A DNA stretch of 64,000 nucleotides from Schistocephalus solidus. Lineage: Eukaryota > Platyhelminthes > Cestoda > Diphyllobothriidea > Diphyllobothriidae. The notes below the pieces were generated by a model, which was not told the origin of the DNA, ran no database searches, and saw nothing but the letters and a program-made list of their open reading frames with translations. Of this stretch, positions 57,779-64,000 are shown piece after piece. The DNA lies in the NCBI GenBank assembly GCA_017591395.1, contig WEDG01006400.1:62001-126000 (forward strand), in the 5' to 3' direction. Position numbers and translations under genes: made by a program. Position 1 is the first letter of the stretch; every line of letters starts with the position of its first letter.

Positions 57779-57996
57779 TGTTACCCTCAGAAAGTGGTGA
57801 GTACGGAAGTGAATTAGGTGCTGTGAAAGTGTACAAATCTGCACTACATCTTCTGAGGGCGCAGGGCACGTCTAAGCATCTTGCGGTGGGTGAACTACTA
57901 TCTGTGCTTTTACTATTGATGAGTCCCGGAAAATGCATCCAATCTCACAAGGTCTTTGCTGGAGCATTTGACGTCGAAATAATTACAACAGCTTAA
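57779..57996 (+). CDS. Weak exon candidate, unknown
   Basis: A strong acceptor-like sequence (CTCTGTCTAACTCCAG) at 57778 opens a frame with SGEYGSELGAVKVYKSALHL and HLAVGELLSVLLLLM up to a stop at 57996. Alternatively TATAAAAG at 57726-57733 could be a core promoter and the frame irrelevant. Antisense frames exist too. No family recognised. Confidence 0.2.
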
Positions 57997-58324
57997 GACC
58001 TTTAACGTAGTTTCAGGCCAACAGGACGCCTACAGTATTGCTCAGCATGCTAGATAAGGGTGATTATTTTGAGTGAGAAAGACAGTCGCCAGAAGATACA
58101 AAGAAATTACAATAGTTGATATTTAATGGATCAATTCAACTGACAGCATTTTGTAAATTCAAACTTTTACAGTGCTTAAGGTCCAAGCGCCTTCAAAACG
58201 TATGCTATTTCGTTGACAGTGGTAGACTGTCCGACTCAATTTAGGGGCAAAAACTCTTTAGTGTGCGCAGTAGGCTGAGATTTTAGACCAGTGAAGTAAA
58301 ACCTATGCAGCCTTTTGTGGTTCA

Positions 58325-58549
58325 TCACTGCGCAAATCGCTGGCCGGGAGCGGAGTTGCACCATCGAGTGACGAGCGCCATATGCAACAGGAGGTCGATG
58401 TACCCGTTTACGGAGCTGAAGTTAGAGATCCTGACTCTCAGGAATTCCAGCTCCGTCGTGCTATCAGCACGCACCATAAGCAACGCGCCTTTTAAATAAA
58501 GTTTGTGGTCGCCTTCGAGGCGTGAGTCACCTTCCGAGCCGCCGTTCAT
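58325..58549 (-). CDS. Open frame of 74 aa, unknown
   Basis: ATG at 58547-58549, stop at 58325. The product begins MNGGSEGDSRLEGDHKLYLK and continues with a plausible coding mix. It faces away from the plus-strand candidate whose ATG is at 58553, so both cannot simply start here without overlapping UTRs. Possible donors inside (TCC/GTAAAC). Function unknown. Confidence 0.25.
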   Translation of the reverse strand: MNGGSEGDSRLEGDHKLYLKGALLMVRADSTTELEFLRVRISNFSSVNGYIDLLLHMALVTRWCNSAPGQRFAQ

Positions 58550-58552
58550 GAT

Positions 58553-59157
58553 ATGTCGGTTGTGCGACCTGGCTCTGGCATGAAAATCGCACGTTTGTTA
58601 TCTTCACTCGGCTGTGCGATGGTGGGCTACTGTATGAGTTCGAGATCAAACAAGTATGATGGTTCGGACGATCGACTCCCGAAACTGAAATTCACATCTT
58701 TGTTCCTGCGGAAAAAGGTAAACTTCTACCCGTTTAGACAGTTTTCTTCTGCAGCGATTCTGTACTGTAAGTAAATTGCATTTTTCTTCAAAAAACAAAA
58801 AAATCCCATAAGTAGGTAGCTTTCGCTTTTTAAAAGAAAGGGTCCTACATGCAGAGTCGAAACCGCACTGACGCGAAGTGAATTTAAGTGACTTTTCCTG
58901 CGTAGGGCTGTAGTAACTTCGACCCCGAAAGAACAATGGACAAATCCACTTCTCAAAATACGGGCAAGCACACTGTTCAAAATGACGACACAAAAGTTGA
59001 ATTTTTTCAAAAGAACTATTATTTAAGTGAACTGGATGACTATAATAGATGGGCTGAGGCAATAAAACCTAATTCGGTCTACTCGGCAGTCGCGACTGCA
59101 CGCTCCCTCTGCATGAGCCTCAGTTCTCGTTCGTACTCTTTCATTCGCATAATCTGA
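58553..59157 (+). CDS. Candidate small gene with 37-bp mini-intron and possible 12-bp micro-exon
   Basis: Exon 1 58553-58717 reads MSVVRPGSGMKIARLLSSLG then CAMVGYCMSS (signal-peptide-like; ATG at 58580 is an alternative start) and ends CGGAAAAAG. The intron 58718-58754 is GTAAAC...TTCTTCTGCAG, 37 nt. Next is a possible 12-nt exon 58755-58766 followed by a perfect GTAAGT donor. Exon 3 starts at 58906 after CTTTTCCTGCGTAG and reads DPERTMDKSTSQNTGKHTVQ then FFQKNYYLSELDDYNRWAEA to a stop at 59157. Phases are 0 throughout with or without the 12-nt exon. Product about 138-142 aa, perhaps secreted or membrane-anchored. No family recognised. Its last 79 nt overlap an antisense exon candidate. Confidence 0.4.
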
Positions 59158-59171
59158 TCCTTTGTTTGACA
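59079..59171 (-). CDS. Candidate terminal exon, coiled-coil tail
   Basis: On the minus strand the first AG after a long pyrimidine tract (CCCCCTTTTCTGTCTCCACTTTCG...CTCGAG) opens a phase-0 frame reading CQTKDQIMRMKEYERELRLM then QRERAVATAE and a TAG at 59079. It is highly charged and helical. It is phase-compatible with the exon ending at 60909. It overlaps the plus-strand frame ending at 59157, so at most one may be coding. The -3 base of the acceptor (GAG) is non-optimal. Confidence 0.35.
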   Translation of the reverse strand, partial: CQTKDQIMRMKEYERELRLMQRERAVATAE

Positions 59172-60908
59172 CTCGAGGTATGCGTGACGAAAGTGGAGAC
59201 AGAAAAGGGGGTAAAAGACAGTTCGCTCCGCCTTGCATTTTCTCCAGGCTATTAGGACCGGCGCACAGTAATCCCGTTCCTTTGAAGTCAAACCAGCAGC
59301 GATCATCTCCTCTTCTGTTACCTATCGAAGTGCGCAATTCAAAAATAGAAGGAAAGATAATTTGCACAGAGGTAAGTGCATAACCGAGGCCTTAGGTCTA
59401 AAGTTCTGAACGACCTTTTTGGTCATTCGTCATCAGATACTGATGATTTCACAGCGCTGCAGTGCGCGTCAGTTTTTAGGCTGAACCCGTATGATTAGCA
59501 ACCTCTTCTTAGCGCAGAGCACGCTGGCCGCCCAAAGAAGGGGACGGCGCGGGTGGCCTGGTGGTTTTCAGTAAATAGTGTTCGCAAAGTCAGATAAGTA
59601 GGAAGAAGATGGACATGCATTCTTCACAGTTGCATTATACCCGTGGTCAACCCCAAAGCCATTTCAAGTCCCAGTGGCTGAGCACAGGCAGTTAGCCATA
59701 AAGGCTCATGGGAGCACGCAGACTCGAAACTGCAGCACGTAAAAAAACAACCAAAACAGCTGATGAGCCAGAGTCGGCACAGGACCAGTACATCAATCGG
59801 AGCATCGCCCTAGCTCACGGCGAGGACGAAACTAGAACTGGTCAGGTCCGTTGCTCTGCTATTTGATCTACCAAGAGGCCCCTCCAGCTGAACGAAACTT
59901 GATATACCTCTATTTCTTACTCCTAAGAGAACCCTGATGTATCCGTATCATAGCAACAGCCTTCTAGCTGTGCTGAATTAGTATCTTTAAAAGTCGTGAA
60001 TAGTAAAAAAATAACTGCAATATATTTCTTCGTTTTAGTTGATATTATGAAGTAAATTGCTTTTTCTAGACGTAAAAGGCGCTGTAAGAAGACAAACGTT
60101 GACGGACATACAAAGTAGCTGAATGTTTAAAATACGTTTGTTTTTAAAATTAGTAGCAATTATTTTCTCAAAACGGATTAAAGGCAAGGCGAAGATGAAA
60201 TTTTACATACTAACTTCACACAAGGGGTTCAGCCGCTGAGTGCTGGAGACAGCTCTAACCCAGAGAATTACTAATATTCCCTTAACTTAGTCAAAGAGGG
60301 CAAGCTTGACCATTCGAGTCTATAAAGAGGCGGGTTAAAGTGCTCAAAAGCCCTTGTAACCAAGTTTAAGACCTCGAGCACGCCGGTAACTGGTTCCGAC
60401 ATTTCGTGAAGCTTACTGATGCGCTCGTGTGTGGTGATGCGCAGTAGCTTCAAATGAACTCCTCCACAGACGAGTTTCTTGTTGTGCACTCAAATAGGCA
60501 TTATAGCTGAGGAAGACTGCGTTTTTGGGATTTGTTTTTTGGCATCCCAATTGTCTACAGTGGACAATATTTTCAAACACGCTGATAACAGCGATACGTG
60601 AATAATCACAGCAAAATCATAGGCACCACAGGTTTTAGAAGTCAGCATCATACAACTATGTACAACCTAAGCGTCGTAAATGGTGCAAAATGACTAGACC
60701 TATATCCGGGAGCCAGATTTATAGTTTAAAATGTCGTCTCTAAAGTTTGAGAATTTTAGCACAGAAAGCCGGTCAAAATTTACAATTTTCGCATATTTAT
60801 CGGCATACTTCCACTTATTCGGTTTCTTTAAAGGGCAAAGGATATGTAAAATAACTAAGGCACATTCTAAAAGTTTGGAACCATGACTGGAAGAACAACT
60901 GCACTCAC
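59172..60908. other. Probable intron or intergenic sequence
   Basis: Lies between two minus-strand exon candidates. Contains a 72-codon minus-strand frame (60271-60489) with no known motif, and a weak tRNA-like head near 59675-59731. Nothing else assignable. Confidence 0.35.
59675..59731 (+). repeat. Weak tRNA-like pol III head
   Basis: TGGCTGAGCACAGG resembles an A box and GACTCGAAACT a B box (7 of 11 to consensus), with tRNA-like spacing. Low confidence. Confidence 0.2.
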
Positions 60909-61131
60909 GAGAGACTTTCTTTCTTTACGACCATATTCAAAACCCATTAAAGGGTCATGAGTTGGAGGCTTCGTAAAATTGGGCATCGAAGCAGGGTCCT
61001 TGTACGTTTGCAAAACATGCGAAAATGACGCACCCATTTGTAAAGTGTGGTCGCCAGTCAAAGCAGGCTTCCCGAAGGGGAAAATACGCCCGTGAACGAC
61101 TGTGGTCAGTAATGCAGCCAGACGACCAATT
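60909..61131 (-). CDS. Candidate internal exon of an unknown host gene
   Basis: 74 codons on the minus strand: IGRLAALLTTVVHGRIFPFG, TGDHTLQMGASFSHVLQTYK, THDPLMGFEYGRKERKSL, ending at a consensus donor CTC/GTGAGT (60908). The 5' acceptor is uncertain (TATTTGAAAG at 61132 is the nearest; an earlier AG would add about 9 residues). Residue order is varied and protein-like with no repeats. No family recognised. Donor phase 0 fits the terminal exon at 59171. The upstream exon was not found with confidence. Confidence 0.5.
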
Positions 61132-61708
61132 CTTTCAAATAAGTATATTGTGATAAATGCTTTTCCTTATGGTTTACGCTACTCAAATCTCCTAAGAAAT
61201 AGAATACTCTGGTGCAGGAACATTGGCAACAACGTTCTTGCAGAACCTATGCATTTATCAAAGCTGCGTACTGGAGCATCGGGTGATCATTTCGTCGAGT
61301 TTTCCTGCGGAACCCATCTGCGTGGTCATCCTAACAAGATCAGTAGCAAACACACGCGATTGAACGTTATTGAACTTATAATATTTTATGATCACCTTTG
61401 AACATTTGCAACCCACGTGGTTTCTCTGTATACCGCACTTAATTTCACCTTACCAATAGGGTATTCAAAGGTTCATGTCTATTTGCCTCAATAAATTAAA
61501 TTGAATTTATAAAAACATTAAATTTCGGAATATATAAAGTCCTTATTGTCTGGTTCCTTCCCAAATTGGCAACTTTTATATTTTGCAAACGGTCCTCCTG
61601 GTATTTGAGGTAGTTCCATTTATATTTCATTGGTTTCTAAATAGGTTTTAATTATCCCCTGCAAAGTCAATCTTCGCAGTCACTTTGTCTTCCACTTCTT
61701 TTCAACTT
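61132..61708. other. Unassigned sequence
   Basis: A 99-codon plus-strand frame (61102-61401) and a short minus-strand frame after a good acceptor (about 61355) exist. The latter hits a stop at its would-be donor. No gene is claimed. Confidence 0.35.
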
Positions 61709-62023
61709 TCATCGCGAACTCTCAACAATCTTGATATTTTTCTCCCATTTTAAAACCTTGACGCTGGTCTGCTGGATCTCTTTACGTTCGTAGCGGGTTC
61801 TGATGTTTTCGCCACCTTGTTGAAGGAGGATGCGGTCAACAAGGTCGCATCTCGATGATGATCTCGTGACCTCTACTATCCCTTCTTCGATTTCACCCTT
61901 TTGTCCACGATGATTTCCTATTTTCGCACCACCCTGATGGTTATAAATACTAGCTCTGGCTGTTACATTATCTCTCACCCAAAAAGAGCGTTCCGAGTCC
62001 TCATTCGTTGTCAGCAAATTCAC
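61709..62023 (-). pseudogene. Gypsy integrase C-terminal fragment (isolated)
   Basis: The minus strand reads SFWVRDNVTARASIYNHQGG, then GEIEEGIVEVTRSSSRCDLV and ENIRTRYERK. The pattern WVRD ... GxIVEVTGSxS ... RRHxDxIRxR is the C-terminal module of gypsy integrases. No other domain is adjacent, so this is an orphan piece cut by LINE N1-C. Confidence 0.5.
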
Positions 62024-62084
62024 AGTATTATCGATCTATTTATTTTTTAGAGAAGCAGTTTTTTTCTGATGGTTTAAGTCCGTA

Positions 62085-63232
62085 ACTTTTTCGTATGTTT
62101 GTGCTTCCAATTCTGGAATTTTGCTGTCCTTTCGTCGGTTTAATGAACTAATATAGCTGTTCAAAAATTAAAATGGTCCAAAGATATTTCACAAAAAATT
62201 CCTGTATAAAAATCTTTCAAATACTTCCTACTGAGCCCGATGCCAGCTGACGAAGCTAAAATTTCTTCAGGTCAGGCGACGGGAAACCGACTTTCATCTC
62301 CTTTTTCGACTAAATTATAACTCAAATCTCCCCAAGCTTCCTGTCATTAACCCTGTGATTCTTCCTTATAACCTGCAGAATTCTGCAATAATTATACCTC
62401 CTCCTGCATCCTCCACATGTAAATGCTCTCTATTCTTTGCTACTTGGCAAATCTTTCTTTGGAATATCCTGCCTATTGAAATTAGGTCGTTAACTGGTCT
62501 ATCTGCATGCAAGCGAAGACAGCACATTTATCTTACCACTGATTCTATTACCCTTTTATTTTTATCATCTTTTCTGAGCAGCTTTCGCCATGACCCGGAT
62601 AAAGGACCATCGGGAATTTAAATGACCCTCTTGAAAATATTTTTCGCTACATCGAGTCCCCAGAGTTCATGATGTCTTCTTATACAACCAGTCATTCAAA
62701 AGAGGAAGTCATTCGGACGTACACATCCGGACGTACACAGTCTAAAATTCTGCCGTGTCGTTGGATATCTAGCATCCTCAGAACTCAATTCTGGATCCAA
62801 AGGTGCTGAGGCCTCAAGTTCAATGAAGCCTTTTTGCGAGATTCTGTTTCGCACGCCTTAGTGATTAAGAATGAACCATATCGACGTTTCATTATCTCAT
62901 TCTGAAATGCTACTGCAGTATTAGCTTAATCTATATCCTTACCTTATTTTCCTTAGCAGTTTATTCTACTACCTTCTATTCAAAACTGGAGGCCTATTGA
63001 ACTCTGCCTCCATTTTTAATGTAGGAGTGTTTTTCAAAGCCTATTTTTTAATTCACTATTAATTTATAAACATCGCTAACTATTGGCCTAACAGAAAAAT
63101 TTCTGCCTACATTATTAAATATTTGTACATTTTATTTGCACACATTGTCATAATTTTATTTTGTTTTTTAATGTTTGTTTAGACAGTGCCATGCCAGCGC
63201 TAACCAAATATAAATTCCAAATTCAAAACACA
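62085..63232 (+). mobile_element. LINE N1-C, 5'-truncated copy
   Basis: The plus-strand sequence follows the 3' 1.15 kb of N1-A and N1-B, from the RT thumb (ATGTTTGTGCTTCCAATTCT) through the 3' UTR (ACCATCGGGAATTTA, GTCATTCGGACGTACACA) to CTAACCAAATATAAATTCCA and an AAATTC-type tail. More diverged than A and B. No complete ORF. Confidence 0.85.
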
Positions 63233-63284
63233 CAGTCATAGGGTTGCCTTGGGGAATAACCGGCTATGGTAGTCTGTCAAGACA

Positions 63285-63505
63285 GAGGCACATGGAACGA
63301 CACTTGGACAGGAAGAATTCCATTTGGTATGCTGAGCTCCACGCGGAAAGAGCTTGCAAGTCTCCATAAATAACTTCTTATAATCGTTTTGCCGAAAACT
63401 TAGAGAAGGAATATACGCATTTAAGATCGTCCAAATAAATTAAAGACTAAGAGTGTTTAACTGCGGATGAAATATCATCAATAAACCTACCACAAAGCAA
63501 ATTCG
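63285..63505 (-). mobile_element. LINE N1-F, RT fragment
   Basis: Matches the N1-A interval 25150-25330 in the same orientation: GAGCTCCACGCGGAAAGAGC versus GAGCTCCAGGCCGAAAGAGC, and GAGAAGGAATATACGCATTT versus GAGAAGGAATACACGCATTT. The YADD codons are mutated here. The fragment faces the 3' end of N1-C. Confidence 0.75.
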
Positions 63506-63529
63506 TATTCATTTATAGCTTCTTCAAGC

Positions 63530-64000
63530 ATGCATAAAAGTCACATTAAACATGTCGCGACTGCTGGACCCGGTAAACCAGAGGAATTTTCGCTATTTCC
63601 AAAGGGAGCCCCATCTAGTCCTTGCGCCACTCCACCGGTACTTAGTTCGGGTAGCATCAGCACTAATCTGGCTTTACCGCCCATCGCTACATCACTGGTA
63701 GACGTTGCACCAACATGCGATGTTGAAGAGGTTGGCGAGTTTGTAAAGCCAAAGAAGAAAAGGTCTAAGAAGAACAAGTCGTGCAGAGACTTGGCTCCAG
63801 CCTGCCCAACATCCAGCTCATCTGGACCTATCAGGCAAAGTGAGCTGGTTACCAGTACTCACTCAGCTGAAAGATCTGAGTTACAAACGGGCTCTAGATT
63901 GAGTCGAAAATAGAATGAAGTCATTAAAGATGTCCCGGAGTCAGCTTCAATTATTCCAAAGGAGCGAGTTAAACATGACTTGGAACTCCTTCAATTGTAT
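63530..64000 (+). mobile_element. LINE N4-type ORF1 start (runs off the window)
   Basis: A 127-codon frame starts at 63530 and reads AGPGKPEEFSLFPKGAPSSP, then the basic KPKKKRSKKNK. It has a stop at 63911-63913, but the same frame continues with NEVIKDVPESASIIPKERVK then HDLELLQLY. That V-x-x-VPES ... P-x-ERVxHDLEL block is the RRM-like ORF1 signature of CR1-type LINEs. The stop suggests decay. The 3' remainder lies beyond the window. Confidence 0.6.

Overview
This is eukaryotic, retrotransposon-rich DNA. There are no bacterial operons, Shine-Dalgarno sites or rRNA genes, and I found no CRISPR array. The mix of retroelements suggests a parasitic flatworm, most likely a cestode (inference): CR1-like and RTE-like LINEs, Penelope-like fragments, Ty3/gypsy elements of the CsRn1 and Mag/K02A2.6 types, and tRNA-derived SINE-like heads. 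Very short introns (32-41 bp) near the 5' ends of several gene models fit the same picture. I reconstructed host exons by hand from splice signals and reading phase, so they need RNA evidence.

Layout. 0-6 kb: mostly unassigned, with two opposed Penelope endonuclease fragments (650-900) and pol III promoter-like heads. 6-10 kb: a six-exon minus-strand host gene (6645-9858) with consistent phases, coding for about 257 aa of unknown function. 10-14.2 kb: a decayed gypsy element (gypsy-1) ending about 60 bp upstream of that gene's start codon. 14.9-18.3 kb: LINE fragments and a small minus-strand gene candidate. 21.3-29.9 kb: LINE family N2 relics, then a full-length 5.1 kb CR1-like element (N1-A) inserted into another N1 copy. 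30.4-32.2 kb: ORF1 and endonuclease of a further CR1-like family (N4). 32.8-42.1 kb: a three-layer nest. Gypsy-2 is interrupted by LINE N1-B, whose 3' tail is interrupted by gypsy-3, which has both LTRs. 43.2-44.3 kb: a damaged multi-exon gene or pseudogene. 45.1-45.8 kb: an intact, intronless TMEM199/VMA12 homologue, the clearest host gene. 48-56 kb: three RTE-like copies, one inserted inside another. 58.3-61.2 kb: small host gene candidates on both strands. 62-64 kb: N1 copies and the start of an N4 ORF1.

No cooperating gene cluster is visible. The biology here is repeated transposon-into-transposon insertion around a few small host genes. TMEM199/VMA12 would act in the ER in V-ATPase assembly. 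The other host genes could not be assigned a function.
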